Below, piece by piece: positions 25,726 through 39,038 of a DNA stretch of 64,000 nucleotides. Every line of letters starts with the position of its first letter. The stretch's first letter is position 1. Position numbers and translations under genes: made by a program. Below the pieces are notes generated by a model. It saw nothing but the letters and a program-made list of their open reading frames with translations. It ran no database searches and was not told the DNA's origin. The DNA is from Pontimonas sp. (lineage in GTDB: Bacteria; Actinomycetota; Actinomycetes; Actinomycetales; Microbacteriaceae), in NCBI GenBank assembly GCA_018402295.1, contig JAGYJI010000006.1, forward strand, positions 301,594-365,593. Direction: 5' to 3'.

Positions 25726-26032
25726 ATGGCGGGACAAAAATCCGCATTCGACTCAAGTCGTATGATCACGCTGGTCTGGACGTTTCGGCACGAAAAATCG
25801 TCGACACTGTGACGCGAGCCGGTGCCACCGTAGTGGGCCCAGTGCCCTTCCTACGGAGAAAAACATCGTCACGGTGATTCGCTCCCCCCACAAGTACAAG
25901 GATTCGCGCGAGCACTTTGAAAAGCGCACCCACAAGCGTCTTATCGACATCATTGACCCCACGCCGAAGGCTGTGGATTCCTTGATGCGCCTGGACTTGC
26001 CCGCTGACGTCAACATCGAAATCAAGCTGTAG
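25726..26032 (+). CDS. rpsJ: 30S ribosomal protein S10, two homopolymer frameshifts
   Basis: MAGQK / [14 protein letters not shown]...VVGPVP / [34 protein letters not shown]5 at 25736-25740 should be A6. Confidence 0.95.
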
Positions 26033-26042
26033 GGAAACGACT

Positions 26043-26691
26043 ATGTCTACTCTGACTGCAACCAAAGGCGTGCTGGGCAAGAAGCTCGGCATGACCCAGG
26101 TGTGGGACGACAATAACAACGTCGTTCCCGTCACCGTCATTGAGGTGAGCCCCAACGTGGTCACCCAGATTCGCACCGTCGACAACGATGGCTACGACGC
26201 TATTCAGATCGCCGCGGGCGCTATTGACCCCCGCAAGGTGACCAAACCTCTCAAAGGCCACTTCGAAAAGGCCGGAGTGACTCCCGTCGCCACATCACCG
26301 AAATCCGCACCCCGACGCCTCCAGCTACGAAGTGGGCCAAGAGCTCACCGCCGAAGCGTTTGAGGCCGGCGCGATTGTCGATGTGGTCGGTACCAGTAAA
26401 GGTAAAGGCACCGCCGGTGTGATGAAGCGCCACAACTTCAAGGGTGTTTCCGCGTCACACGGTGCACACCGTAACCACCGCAAGCCCGGTTCCATTGGTG
26501 CCTCCTCAACTCCCTCGCGCGTCTTCAAGGGAATGCGCATGGCCGGACGTATGGGTGGAGAGCGCGTCACCGTGATGAACCTTTCTGTGGTGCGGGTAGA
26601 TGCTGAGCGCAACCTCCTGCTGATCAAAGGTGCTGTACCCGGCCCCAAGGGTCGCCTCGTTTTTGTTCGTAACGCCCGGAAGGTAGCTTGA
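26043..26691 (+). CDS. rplC: 50S ribosomal protein L3, one frameshift
   Basis: [13 protein letters not shown]... and [40 protein letters not shown]. Confidence 0.96.
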
Positions 26692-26694
26692 GCA

Positions 26695-27343
26695 TGAGTG
26701 CCATCGACGTCCTCGACGCAACCGGTAAAAGTCCGGCTCCGCTGACCTGCCCGCCGACATGTTCGACGTGCAGACCAACGTTCCGCTGATTCATCAGGTC
26801 GTTGTCGCCCAGCTAGCTGCCGCTCGCCAGGGAACACACAAAGTGAAGCACCGTGGTGAAGTAGCGGGCTCCGGTCGCAAGCCGTTCAAGCAGAAGGGAA
26901 CCGGTCGTGCCCGTCAGGGTTCGATTCGCGCCCCCGAACATCGCGGCGGTGGTGTTGTGCACGGCCCCACACCCCGCAGCTACGCGCAGCGCACACCCAA
27001 GAAGATGATCCGCCAGGCACTCTTTGGAGCACTCTCCGACCGTGCCCGCGCAGAACGCCTTCACGTGGTGAAAAACTTCGGCTTAGGCGACACCCCGTCG
27101 ACCAAAACCGCCGCCTCACTGTTAAAGGCCACCGCCCCAGGACCCAAAGTCCTCGTGGTTGTGGGACGTGAAGACGAAGTCGGTCAGAAGAGTGTGCGCA
27201 ACCTTCCCGGTGTGCACGCCCTGCACCCCGACCAGTTGAACGCTTACGACGTGTTGGGCTCTGACGACATCATCTTCACCCAGGCTGCCTTCGAACAGTT
27301 TGTGTCGGGCACCGCCGTGACCGCTGAGGAGGCCACCAAATGA
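26695..27343 (+). CDS. rplD: 50S ribosomal protein L4, one frameshift at A4 26727-26730
   Basis: [39 protein letters not shown]. Confidence 0.96.
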
Positions 27344-27650
27344 GCGTCGACCAGATTTCTCGGAATAAAGACCCCAGGGACATCATTGTCCGCCCCATCG
27401 TGAGTGAAAAAGCTACAACCTCATCGACCAGGGCAAATACACCTTCGAAGTTCACCCTGAGGCAAACAAAACGGAAATCAAGGCCGCCATCGAGAAAATC
27501 TTCGATGTGAAGGTCGGAAGTGTGAACACCCTCAACCGCCAGGGAAAGACCCGCCGCACCCGTTTCGGGCAAGGCAAGCGCAAGGACACCAAGCGCGCGA
27601 TTGTCACCCTCACCAGCGGTTCCATCGACATCTTCACCGCAGTCGGCTAA
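27340..27650 (+). CDS. rplW: 50S ribosomal protein L23, frameshift at A5 27407-27411
   Basis: [11 protein letters not shown] / [46 protein letters not shown] reconstructed across two frames. Confidence 0.95.
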
Positions 27651-27664
27651 GGAGAATCTGACTA

Positions 27665-28501
27665 ATGGCCATTCGCAAACACCGTCCGACGACTCCTGGT
27701 CGCCGTGGCTCCTCGGTGTCCGACTTTCAGGAAATCACTCGGACAACCCCCGAGAAGTCTCTGCTGCGCCCACTGCCTAAAACCGGTGGCCGTAACAACC
27801 AGGGACGCATCACCACCCGCCACATTGGTGGAGGTCACAAGCGCCAGTACCGCATGATCGACTTCCGTCGTAACGACAAGGATGGCGTCAACGCCAAGGT
27901 TGCTCACATCGAGTACGACCCCAACCGCACCGCCCGTATCGCGCTGCTCCACTTCGTGGATGGCACCAAGCGTTACATCCTCGCCCCCAACAAGCTCCGT
28001 CAGGGTGACATTGTCGAGTCGGGTCCCGGTGCTGACATCAAGCCCGGTAACAACCTGCCCCTTCGCAATATTCCTGTCGGAACGGTGATTCACGCGATCG
28101 AACTTCGCCCCGGTGGCGGTGCCAAAATGGCGCGCTCAGCGGGAGCGTCTGTGCGACTGGTCGCAAAAGACGGCCCCAACGCCCAGCTGCGTTTGCCCTC
28201 CGGCGAGATCCGCAACGTCGACGCGCGCTGCCGCGCAAGCATCGGCGAGGTGGGTAACGCAGAACAGTCAAACATTAACTGGGGTAAAGCTGGCCGTAAC
28301 CGCTGGAAGGGTATTCGCCCCACCGTTCGCGGTGTCGCGATGAACCCGGTCGATCACCCACACGGTGGTGGTGAAGGTAAAACCTCTGGTGGACGTCACC
28401 CGGTGAGTCCGTGGGGCCAGTCCGAAGGTCGCACCCGCAAGCCCAACCGTCCCTCCGACAAACTCATTGTCCGTCGCCGGTCCACCGGTAAGAAGCGCTA
28501 G
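27665..28501 (+). CDS. rplB: 50S ribosomal protein L2
   Basis: 278-aa intact [38 protein letters not shown]. Confidence 0.98.
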   Translation: MAIRKHRPTTPGRRGSSVSDFQEITRTTPEKSLLRPLPKTGGRNNQGRITTRHIGGGHKRQYRMIDFRRNDKDGVNAKVAHIEYDPNRTARIALLHFVDGTKRYILAPNKLRQGDIVESGPGADIKPGNNLPLRNIPVGTVIHAIELRPGGGAKMARSAGASVRLVAKDGPNAQLRLPSGEIRNVDARCRASIGEVGNAEQSNINWGKAGRNRWKGIRPTVRGVAMNPVDHPHGGGEGKTSGGRHPVSPWGQSEGRTRKPNRPSDKLIVRRRSTGKKR

Positions 28502-28510
28502 GAGCCAGAC

Positions 28511-28791
28511 ATGCCTCGTAGTCTGAAAAAGGGACCCTTCGTGGATGACCACCTCCTGCAAAAGGTTGTGCGTCAAAACGAAGCGAGCTCCAAGAACGTC
28601 ATCAAGACCTGGTCACGTCGCTCGATGATTGTGCCGGCAATGCTCGGACACACCATCGCTGTGCACGATGGTCGTAAGCACATCCCCGTGTTCGTGACGG
28701 AAACCATGGTGGGACACAAGCTGGGCGAGTTCGCGCCAACGAGGACGTTCCGCGGACACGAAAAGACGACAGAAAGGGTCGCCGCCGCTAG
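28511..28791 (+). CDS. rpsS: 30S ribosomal protein S19, C-terminal frameshift at A4 28761-28764
   Basis: [19 protein letters not shown]...[14 protein letters not shown]; adding one A gives DDRKGRRR-stop. Confidence 0.96.
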
Positions 28792-28817
28792 AGCGCGTCG
28801 CAGACTGAGAGAAGACC

Positions 28818-29219
28818 ATGGTGGAATCGATGGCCCGGGTGCGACAAATTCGCGTCACACCCCAAAAGGCCCGCCGAGTCGTCAACCTGATTCGTGGAAT
28901 GCGCGCAGTGGAAGCTGTCGCCATTCTCAAGCACCAGCCACAAGCTGTCAGTGAGCCCCTCGGCAAGATTGTTGCCTCGGCGATTGCTAACGCCCAGGTC
29001 ATTGCTGATCGTGACGGCGTGTTCTTGGACGAGACCGACCTCTACATCGCGAAAGCTTTTGTGGACGAGGGAATTACGCTCAAGCGTTTCCGCCCTCGCG
29101 CCCAGGGACGTGCGTTTCGTATCAACAAGCGCACCAGCCACATCACCGTGGTCCTGGCGACCCCCGATGAACCGTCGCTTGGCTCACGAGCCGGCGCGAA
29201 GCAGAAGGTGAGCAAGTAA
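28818..29219 (+). CDS. rplV: 50S ribosomal protein L22
   Basis: [19 protein letters not shown]...[20 protein letters not shown]. Confidence 0.97.
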   Translation: MVESMARVRQIRVTPQKARRVVNLIRGMRAVEAVAILKHQPQAVSEPLGKIVASAIANAQVIADRDGVFLDETDLYIAKAFVDEGITLKRFRPRAQGRAFRINKRTSHITVVLATPDEPSLGSRAGAKQKVSK

Positions 29220-29980
29220 TGGGTCAGAAAGTTAACCCCTACGGTTTCCGTCTGGGAATCACCACCGACCACACGTCGCGTTGGTTCTCCGACAGCACCG
29301 CCAAAGGGCAGCGCTACCGCGACTATGTGACCGAGGATGTGAAAATCCGCGAGTTCCTCAAGAAAGAGCTCGACCGTGCCGGTATCGCCCGCATCGAAAT
29401 CGAGCGCACCCGTGACCGGGTTCGCGTGGACATCCACTCGGCTCGCCCCGGAATCGTCATCGGTCGCCGCGGTGCAGAAGCCGAACGTATCCGTGCGGAC
29501 CTGGAAAAGCTCACCAACAAGCAAATTCAGTTGAACATTCTCGAGGTGAAAAACCCCGAAACGGAAGCGCAACTGGTCGCCCAAGGTATTGCCGAGCAGC
29601 TCAGCGCCCGCGTGGCCTTCCGCCGTGCGATGCGCAAAGGCCTCCAAGGTGCACAGCGTGCCGGAGCTAAAGGTGTCCGCATTCAGGTGTCTGGTCGACT
29701 CGGTGGTGCGGAAATGTCGCGCTCCGAGTTCTACCGTGAAGGTCGCGTCCCGCTCCACACCCTGCGTGCCAACATCGACTACGGCTTCTACGAGGCTCGG
29801 ACGACCTATGGCCGCATCGGCGTGAAGGTCTGGATTTACAAGGGTGACATCACCAACAAGGAACTGGCCCGCGAACAAGCTCAGCAGCGCTCGCAGCGCC
29901 CGGAGCGCCGTGATGGCGCCCGGCGCGGCCCGCGCGCGAAGCCCAGCCCGCAGCCCAGGCAAGCGGAAGTGAGGCCTAGC
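29219..29980 (+). CDS. rpsC: 30S ribosomal protein S3, C-terminal frameshift
   Basis: [23 protein letters not shown]; corrected C-terminus AAQASGSEA-stop ends 1 nt before rplP. Confidence 0.96.
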
Positions 29981-29981
29981 C

Positions 29982-30398
29982 ATGCTGATTCCCCGGAAGC
30001 TTAAATACCGCAAGCAGCACCACCCCAAGCGGGGCGGTCACGCCACCGGTGGCACCAAGGTGTCCTTTGGTGAATACGGAATCCAGGCGATGACTTCGGC
30101 GTATGTGACCAACCGGCAAATTGAGGCCGCGCGTATTGCCATGACCCGTCACATTAAGCGTGGTGGAAAAGTGTGGATCAACATCTACCCGGACCGCCCG
30201 TTGACAAAGAAGCCGGCCGAAACCCGAATGGGTAGCGGTAAGGGTTCACCGGAATGGTGGATTGCCAACGTTAAGCCTGGCCGTGTACTTTTCGAAGTTT
30301 CCGGCGTGAACGAGCAGCTCGCCCGCGAAGCACTCACCCGCGCCATCCACAAATTGCCGCTAAAGGCTCGGATTATTTCTCGGGAGGAGGGCGCCTGA
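29982..30398 (+). CDS. rplP: 50S ribosomal protein L16
   Basis: [19 protein letters not shown]...; intact. Confidence 0.98.
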   Translation: MLIPRKLKYRKQHHPKRGGHATGGTKVSFGEYGIQAMTSAYVTNRQIEAARIAMTRHIKRGGKVWINIYPDRPLTKKPAETRMGSGKGSPEWWIANVKPGRVLFEVSGVNEQLAREALTRAIHKLPLKARIISREEGA

Positions 30399-30712
30399 TG
30401 GCTGTTGGATCAGAAAGAACTGCGTCCAGAAGAGCTGGACACCTTTGAGGATCAGCGCCTCTTGGATGAACTGAAGCGTCAAAAGGAAGAGCTGTTCAAC
30501 CTGCGATTCCAGGACGCAACCGGCCAGTTGGATAACCACGGGCGTTTGCGTGCGGTGCGCCGCGATATCGCCCGGATTTACACCGTGATTCGTGAGCGTG
30601 AGTTAGGTATTCGTGCCACTCCTGCTCCCATCGAGGTGCCGTCCAAAAGAAAGCGTCCAAGAAGGACGAGAAAGAAACCGCTGAGGCGGCAGCAAGCGAG
30701 GAGACCGCGTAA
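30398..30712 (+). CDS. rpmC: 50S ribosomal protein L29, two frameshifts
   Basis: [60 protein letters not shown]; corrected tail [23 protein letters not shown]. Confidence 0.94.
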
Positions 30713-31011
30713 TGGCGACCGAAGCACAGAAGACCTCTGCCACTGAGGCGGAAGAGATGTCGCGTGGCTACCGCAAGGTACGTCGCGGATACGTCGTGAG
30801 CGACAAGATGGACAAGACCATCACCGTTGAGGTGGAGGACCGGGTTAAGCACCCCTCTACGGCAAGGTGGTGCGTCGCAGCTCCAAAGTGAAAGCTCACG
30901 ACGAAACTAACCAAGCTGGTGTAGGTGACCTTGTGGTCATCTCCGAGACCAGGCCACTGTCGGCAACGAAGCGTTGGCGTTTGAGTGGAAATTGCGGAGA
31001 AGGCCAAGTAG
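30712..31011 (+). CDS. rpsQ: 30S ribosomal protein S17, two frameshifts
   Basis: [31 protein letters not shown] / [17 protein letters not shown]...[20 protein letters not shown]. Confidence 0.95.
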
Positions 31012-31041
31012 GCCCCAACAACTAAAAAGGACCCCGTAGTC

Positions 31042-31413
31042 ATGTTGCAGCAGGAATCCCGAGTTAAAGTCGCCGATAATACCGGCGCGAAAGAGCTACT
31101 CACCATTCGTGTGGTCGGTGGCTCCGGTCGCCGCTATGCGGGACTGGGCGACGTGATTGTCGCGACCGTGAAAGACGCGATCCCTGGTGGAGGCGTCAAA
31201 AAAGGTGAGGTGGTGAAGGCTGTCATCGTGCGCACGGTCAAGCAGACCCGACGTGCGGATGGTTCGTACATCAAGTTTGACGAGAACGCTGCGGTGCTGA
31301 TCAAAAACAAAGAGGGTGAGCCTCGCGGCACGCGTATCTTTGGCCCTGTCGGCCGTGAGCTTCGCGACAAGCGATTCATGAAAATCATCTCGCTCGCTCC
31401 GGAGGTGCTCTAA
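31042..31413 (+). CDS. rplN: 50S ribosomal protein L14
   Basis: [24 protein letters not shown]; intact. Confidence 0.98.
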   Translation: MLQQESRVKVADNTGAKELLTIRVVGGSGRRYAGLGDVIVATVKDAIPGGGVKKGEVVKAVIVRTVKQTRRADGSYIKFDENAAVLIKNKEGEPRGTRIFGPVGRELRDKRFMKIISLAPEVL

Positions 31414-31415
31414 CA

Positions 31416-31777
31416 ATGGCCAAGATTAAAAAGGGGTGACCTGGTTCAGGTCATTTCAGGTAAAACCCAAGCGCGCGGCGGTGACCGAGGCAAGACTGGC
31501 AAAGTCATTGAGGTCCTCGCCGAGCAGGATCGTGTCCTGGTCGAAGGCGTGAACTTTGTGACCAAGCCACATCAAAGTGGGCCAAAGCTACCGCGGAGCA
31601 AAGACCGGCGGAATTGAAACCCACGAAGCCCCCATCCACATTTCCAATGTGGCTCTGGTCGACCCGAAGACGAAGAAACCCACCCGTGTGGGCTTCCGTG
31701 AAGAGGTCGGCGAGAAGGGTGGCATTAAAAAGACCATCCGTGTTCGTTATGCGAAGAAGTCAGGTGAGACCCTCTGA
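31416..31777 (+). CDS. rplX: 50S ribosomal protein L24, two frameshifts
   Basis: [16 protein letters not shown]...[27 protein letters not shown] reconstructed. Confidence 0.93.
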
Positions 31778-32357
31778 TGTCGACCACAACAGCTACTGCA
31801 CTGCCGAGCCTCAAAGCTCGCTACCGCACTGAAATCATTGCGGCCCTCACCGAGGAGTTTGGTTACACCAACCCCACCAGGTGCCGACCCTCGTGAAGGT
31901 GGTCGTCAACACCGGTGTGGGTGAAGCGGCGAAGGACAGCAAAGTCATTGATGGTGCAATCGCTGATCTCACCGCGATTACCGGCCAAAAGCCTGTGGTG
32001 ACGAAAGCGCGTAAGTCCATTGCGCAGTTTAAACTGCGCGAAGGAATGCCTATTGGTGCGCACGTCACCCTGCGTAACAACCGGGCGTGGGAGTTTCTCG
32101 ACCGCCTGGTGAACCTGGCACTGCCCCGCATCAGGGACTTCCGTGGGCTTTCTCCCAAGCAGTTTGATGGTTCAGGCAACTACACCTTCGGACTCACCGA
32201 ACAGTCAATGTTCCACGAGATCAACCCGGACAAGATTGACCGGGTCCGCGGTTTCGACATCACTGTCGTGACCACAGCAAAAACCGATGATGAAGGTCGG
32301 GCGCTGTTGAAAGCGCTGGGCTTTCCGTTCGTCACCAAAATAGTAGAAGAGGCCTAA
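31777..32357 (+). CDS. rplE: 50S ribosomal protein L5, frameshift at C4 31872-31875
   Basis: [21 protein letters not shown]...[24 protein letters not shown]-type sequence. Confidence 0.96.
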
Positions 32358-32430
32358 GGGCCCATAAATCGGATGGGTCGGCCCCGGTGTCCCGGGAGTC
32401 GAAACCGGCCGAAGACAGGAATACAGCATT

Positions 32431-32829
32431 ATGACGATGACAGATCCGGTTGCGGATATGTTGACCCGGTTGCGAAACGCCAACCAGGCTCACCACGACT
32501 CTGTGAGCATGCCCGGTAGCAAACTCAAATCCCATATCGCGGAAATTCTCGAGCGTGAGGGCTACATTTCCGGCTTCGCCGTAGAAGATCAGCGCGTGGG
32601 TAAAACCCTCACGCTGACCCTGAAATACGGCCAAAACAGGGAGCGCAGCATTGTGGGCATCACCCGCGTGTCCAAGCCCGGCCTCCGGGTATACGCCAAG
32701 TCGACCGAGCTTCCTCAAGTTCACGGTGGTTTGGGTATCGCCATTTTGTCCACCTCCTCCGGTTTGTTGACCAACCGTGAGGCCAATCAGAAGGGCGTGG
32801 GTGGGGAAGTTCTCGCCTACGTATGGTGA
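32431..32829 (+). CDS. rpsH: 30S ribosomal protein S8
   Basis: [33 protein letters not shown]; intact. Confidence 0.98.
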   Translation: MTMTDPVADMLTRLRNANQAHHDSVSMPGSKLKSHIAEILEREGYISGFAVEDQRVGKTLTLTLKYGQNRERSIVGITRVSKPGLRVYAKSTELPQVHGGLGIAILSTSSGLLTNREANQKGVGGEVLAYVW

Positions 32830-32835
32830 TCTGAC

Positions 32836-33374
32836 ATGTCTCGTATTGGAAGACTTCCTATCCCCGTGCCCGCCGGAGTGACGGTGGCCATTGATGGCGC
32901 CCACGTGTCGGTGAAGGGACCCAAAGGTGAGCTCGAGCTCACCATCGCCGCACCGATTGAGGCCACAGTGCAAGACGATCGGGTGGTTGTCACTCGGCCC
33001 AACGATGAGCGCGACTCTCGTGCCCTTCACGGCCTGACGCGCAGCCTTATCGCCAACCAAATCATCGGCGTGACCGACGGTTACACCAAGGTCCTCGAGG
33101 TGGTTGGCACGGGTTACCGTGTGGCCGCAAAGGGGCAGTCGTTGGAATTTGCTTTGGGCTACTCGCACTCGATTACCGTGGAGCCACCCGCTGGAGTGAG
33201 TTTCAGTGTGGAGGGCAACAACAAGGTCACGGTTAGTGGCATCGATAAGCAGGCTGTTGGCGAAGCGGCAGCGAACATTCGCAAAGCTTCAGAAGCCGGA
33301 GCCCTATAAGGGCAAGGGTGTGCGCTACGAAGGTGAGCGCGTCCGACGCAAGGCTGGAAAGGCTGGTAAGTAAC
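32836..33374 (+). CDS. rplF: 50S ribosomal protein L6, C-terminal frameshift
   Basis: [15 protein letters not shown]...; corrected C-terminus [26 protein letters not shown]. Confidence 0.96.
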
Positions 33375-33375
33375 A

Positions 33376-33747
33376 ATGGCTTTGGGAACTAGAGGTTCGA
33401 GCAAGCAGGCTCAGCGCGCCCGTCGCCACAACCGCCTGCGGAAAAAGATTGTGAGGCACCCCGAGCGCCCCCGTTTGGTTGTCACCCGTTCGGCACGCCA
33501 CGTGTTTGTTCAGGTCGTCAACGACCAGGAGAGTCGCACAATTGCTTCGGCATCAACCATGGAAGCCGACATGCGCTCCTTCGACGGTGATAAAACCGCC
33601 AAGGCCCGCAAAATTGGTGAACTGGTCGCCGAGCGTGCCAAGAAAGAGGGCATCACCGCGGTGGTGTTTGACCGTGGAGGTAACCGCTATGCCGGCCGGG
33701 TGGCCGCCATCGCTGAAGGTGCCCGAGAGAGTGGATTAGAGCTGTGA
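33376..33747 (+). CDS. rplR: 50S ribosomal protein L18
   Basis: [32 protein letters not shown]; intact. Confidence 0.97.
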   Translation: MALGTRGSSKQAQRARRHNRLRKKIVRHPERPRLVVTRSARHVFVQVVNDQESRTIASASTMEADMRSFDGDKTAKARKIGELVAERAKKEGITAVVFDRGGNRYAGRVAAIAEGARESGLEL

Positions 33748-34488
33748 GCGACGAGAAGAAGGAAGAAACCGTGACCGACGCCACTGAGGCCCAAGCCCCA
33801 GAGGCCCAAGCTGCTGAGGCCCAAGCTGTTGAGGCGACGGTCGCTACTGACGCCCCGGTTGCCGGATCCTCGGTCGCTGAGGAACCTCGTGAGCAGCGCC
33901 GTGGAAGCCGTGAGCGTCGTCCCGAGGCTCAGCGCGGCGCCCGCGACACTGGCGACAAGAGCCAGTTCCTCGAGCGTGTGGTCACCATTAACCGCGTGTC
34001 CAAGGTTGTGAAGGGTGGTCGGCGTTTTGCGTTCACTGCGCTGGTTGTTGTCGGTGACGGTAATGGCATGGTCGGTGTCGGCTACGGCAAAGCCCGTGAG
34101 GTGCCACTGGCAATCTCCAAGGGTGTCGAGGAAGCGAAGAAGAACTTCTTCCGCGTTCCCCGTGTTGCCCAGACCATTCCCCACCCGGTTCAGGGTGAGG
34201 CGGCTCGCAGGAGTCGTGCTGTTGCGTCCCGCCGCGGCGGGTACCGGTGTTATTGCCGGTGGTCCCGTTCGCGCCGTTCTTGAGTGTGCGGGAATCCACG
34301 ACGTGCTGAGCAAATCGTTGGGTTCGTCTAACACCCTCAACATTGTCCACGCCACTGTGGCAGCACTGAAGCAGCTTGAGGAACCTCGCGCTGTTGCGGC
34401 TCGTCGTGGTGTGGAGTTCGAATCAATGGCTCCGGGCCGCCTCGTGCGCGCTGAGGCCGAAGCGTTGGCGGCAAAGAAGGTGAGCTGA
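33744..34488 (+). CDS. rpsE: 30S ribosomal protein S5 with acidic N-terminal extension, one frameshift near 34212
   Basis: [32 protein letters not shown] core; second fragment [38 protein letters not shown]. Confidence 0.96.
33786..33830 (+). repeat. 15-bp tandem repeat (3 copies of GAGGCCCAAGCNNNN) within rpsE 5' end
   Basis: GAGGCCCAAGCCCCA / GAGGCCCAAGCTGCT / GAGGCCCAAGCTGTT. Confidence 0.85.
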
Positions 34489-34491
34489 ATA

Positions 34492-34677
34492 ATGGCGAAG
34501 AACCTCAAAGTGACTCAGAAGAAGTCGCGGATTGGCGAGAAGCCCAAGGCGCGCGAAACTCTTCGCAGTCTCGGCTTGAAAAAGATCGGCCAATCAGTGA
34601 TTCGACCCGATAATCCGCAGAATCGCGGATACGTTCAGACTGTCCGTCACCTGGTGACGGTGGAGGAGATTGACTAA
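34492..34677 (+). CDS. rpmD: 50S ribosomal protein L30
   Basis: [32 protein letters not shown]. Confidence 0.97.
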   Translation: MAKNLKVTQKKSRIGEKPKARETLRSLGLKKIGQSVIRPDNPQNRGYVQTVRHLVTVEEID

Positions 34678-35599
34678 TGGCCGAAGAGAAAAAGCCGGCG
34701 GCTCAAGAAGCCGGCTGCGAAGAAGCCTGCGGCTGACAAGCCAGTCGCTGCGAAGAAAACCACGGCAAGCGCCGCAAAGAAGCCTGCGCGGCGAAGAAGC
34801 CGGCTGCAAAGACGACCGCGGCGAAAAGTACTGCCGCGAAAACCACTGCCGCGAAAACCACTGCCGCGAAAACTACTGCGTCGAAGACGGCAGCGGCTAA
34901 GCCTGCGGCCGCTAAAACTGCTGCGACCAAGACGAGTTCCTCTAAGGCTGCTGGCGCAAAACTGCTGCCGCAAAACAGCTGCCGCAAAACCAGCTGCCGC
35001 AAAGCCAGCTGCAGCCAAGAAGGTCGAAGAGAAGCCAGCAGCTAAGGCCGCTGCTTCGAAGAAAGCGCCTGCGGCAAGACGGCTACTGACTCTGCAGCAC
35101 CTGCTGCAAAGCCAGCGGCGAAGCCCGCAGCGAAAAAGAAGCCTGCGTCTTCTGACGTCGCTCGACCCGCAGTGTTGAAACTCCACCATTTGCGTCCCGC
35201 CCCGGTTCGAAGAAAACCAAAACCCGTGTGGGTCGCGGTGAAGGATCAAAGGGTAAAACCGCTGGTCGTGGAACCAAGGGCACGAAGGCCCGCTACCAGG
35301 TCCGTCCTGGTTTTGAGGGTGGCCAGCTGACTTCGGTGATGCGTGCGCCCAGTTGCGCGGTTTCACAAACCCATTCCGTGTCGAGTACCAGGTGGTCAAT
35401 GTTGGCCGCCTCGGTGAGCTTTACCCCAAGGGTGGCGACGTCACTATCTCTGATTTGGTGGCCAAGGGCGCTGTTCGCAAGAACGAGAAAGTAAAGGTTC
35501 TTGCCGATGGTGACTTGTCGGTCAAACTGAGCGTAAGTGTGGACAAGGTTTCTGCATCCGCTAAGGAAAAATCGAAAGGCTGGTGGCGAGGTCCGTTAG
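34677..35599 (+). CDS. rplO: 50S ribosomal protein L15 with a long Ala/Lys-rich N-terminal extension, multiple frameshifts
   Basis: Core [52 protein letters not shown] and C-terminus EKAGGEVR after frame correction; ATG at 34677 overlaps rpmD stop. Confidence 0.88.
34830..34874 (+). repeat. 15-bp tandem repeat (ACTGCCGCGAAAACY x3) in rplO 5' extension
   Basis: Direct reading; encodes TAAKT repeats. Confidence 0.88.
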
Positions 35600-35687
35600 C
35601 GACCTCAGGTTCCCGCCAGCCGGCGGGAATCAAAACCACCTAGGCTCGTGGGCATTGTGAGCGGCGAAGCCGCATCGGGAGGCAAAT

Positions 35688-37600
<1,913 letters not shown>

Positions 37601-37711
37601 TTCAGTAAGATTTGTGCCGGAGGCTTCTTCGGCATAAACTAACCCTTTGGTGTGTCAATGGCTTTCGAGCCAGCCACTCCAGCATGACCAGTACGAGTAG
37701 ACGAAGAGGCT

Positions 37712-37932
37712 ATGGCCAACAAAGACGGTGTCATTGAAATCGAAGGCTCGGTTGTCGAAGCCCTTCCCAATGCGATGTTCCGCGTGGAGTTGACCAACGG
37801 TCACAAGGTTCTTGCCCACATTTCGGGGAAAATGCGTCAGCATTACATTCGTATCCTCCCGGAGGATCGCGTGATTGTGGAGCTGAGTCGCCTACGACCT
37901 GACCCGTGGCCGAATCGTTTATCGCTACAAAT
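37712..37932 (+). CDS. infA: translation initiation factor IF-1, C-terminal frameshift
   Basis: [59 protein letters not shown]; corrected [13 protein letters not shown]. Confidence 0.96.
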
Positions 37933-37990
37933 AGCGGGTACTGAGAAGGAACGGCCCGCGTGAGTGGGTACGAGGCCAGCAGGAGAAAAA

Positions 37991-38103
37991 ATGAAGGTTA
38001 GCTCGAGTGTCAAAAATATTGTGACCGTTGTCGCGTAATTCGCCGCAACGGAAATGTTATGGTGATTTGCTCCAACCCCCGGCACAAACAGCGCCAGGGC
38101 TAG
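37991..38103 (+). CDS. rpmJ: 50S ribosomal protein L36, one frameshift (TT at 38019-38020)
   Basis: Adding one T gives [37 protein letters not shown] with Cys/His zinc ligands; absent from the ORF track. Confidence 0.93.
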
Positions 38104-38222
38104 CAGGACAAAAAACTTAATAGACCAGCCAGATTCACGAATCCCTCACGGGAGGACACCTCAGGGAGAGGCCCGGGCACCGAATCTGACACATACCTCT
38201 CAGCCACTTTTGGAGAAAACAA

Positions 38223-38597
38223 ATGGCACGTATTGCCGGGATTGATATTCCCCGCGAAAAGCGGGTCGAAGTCGCCCTCACCTACGTCTACGGCGTAGGG
38301 CCGACCCGTGCGCGGGAGACTCTCGCCGCGACCGGGATTAATCCGAACACACGCGTGAAGGACCTGAGCGACGACGAGTTGCTTGCGTTGCGTTCACACA
38401 TCGAAGCCCACTTCAAGGTGGAAGGTGACCTCCGCCGTGAGGTCGCCGCAGATATCCGCCGCAAAGTGGAAATCGGCAGCTATCAAGGTGTCCGACACCG
38501 TCGGGGCCTGCCCGTGCACGGCCAGCGCACGAAAACCAACGCGCGCACCCGTAAAGGCCCCAAGCGCACCGTCGCCGGTAAGAAGAAAGCCGCATAG
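38223..38597 (+). CDS. rpsM: 30S ribosomal protein S13
   Basis: [26 protein letters not shown]; intact. Confidence 0.98.
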   Translation: MARIAGIDIPREKRVEVALTYVYGVGPTRARETLAATGINPNTRVKDLSDDELLALRSHIEAHFKVEGDLRREVAADIRRKVEIGSYQGVRHRRGLPVHGQRTKTNARTRKGPKRTVAGKKKAA

Positions 38598-38637
38598 CGG
38601 CTCCCTGGATCGCAAAGCAGAGTTTCGGAGTTAATTA

Positions 38638-39038
38638 ATGGCAACCACGAAAGCGTCCCCTGCGCGCAAACCGCGTCGTAAGGGCAAGAAAAATATTGCT
38701 GTGGGTCAAGCCCACATCAAATCAACCTTTAACAACACCATCGTGTCGATCACTGACCCGCAGGGTGGCGTTGTGAGCTGGGCGTCCTCTGGCGCAGTGG
38801 GCTTCAAAGGTTCGAGAAAGTCCACCCCGTTTGCTGCACAGCTGGCTGCCGAATCGGCTGCCAAGCAGGCGCAGGAGCACGGGATGAAAAAGTGGACGTC
38901 TTCGTCAAGGGACCAGGCTCCGGACGGGAAACGGCCATCCGGTCGCTCCAGGCCGCTGGCCTGGAGGTGGGCTCGATTACCGATGTGACCCCTCAGGCTC
39001 ACAACGGTTGCCGTCCGCCCAAGCGTCGTCGCGTCTGA
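38638..39038 (+). CDS. rpsK: 30S ribosomal protein S11, frameshift at A5 38887-38891
   Basis: [46 protein letters not shown]; corrected tail [20 protein letters not shown]. Confidence 0.96.

Noticed and set aside
29042-30028. 328-aa minus-strand ORF antisense to rpsC
   Set aside because: Antisense to a well-supported ribosomal gene; no motif.
34830-34874. Possible CRISPR or mobile-element repeat
   Set aside because: The 15-bp tandem copies have no spacers and lie in frame within rplO coding sequence.
34674-35399. 241-aa minus-strand ORF rich in Phe/Ala/Leu
   Set aside because: Antisense of the Ala/Lys repeat region of rplO (GCN/AAR codons reverse to Leu/Phe/Gly-like codons); not a real membrane protein.
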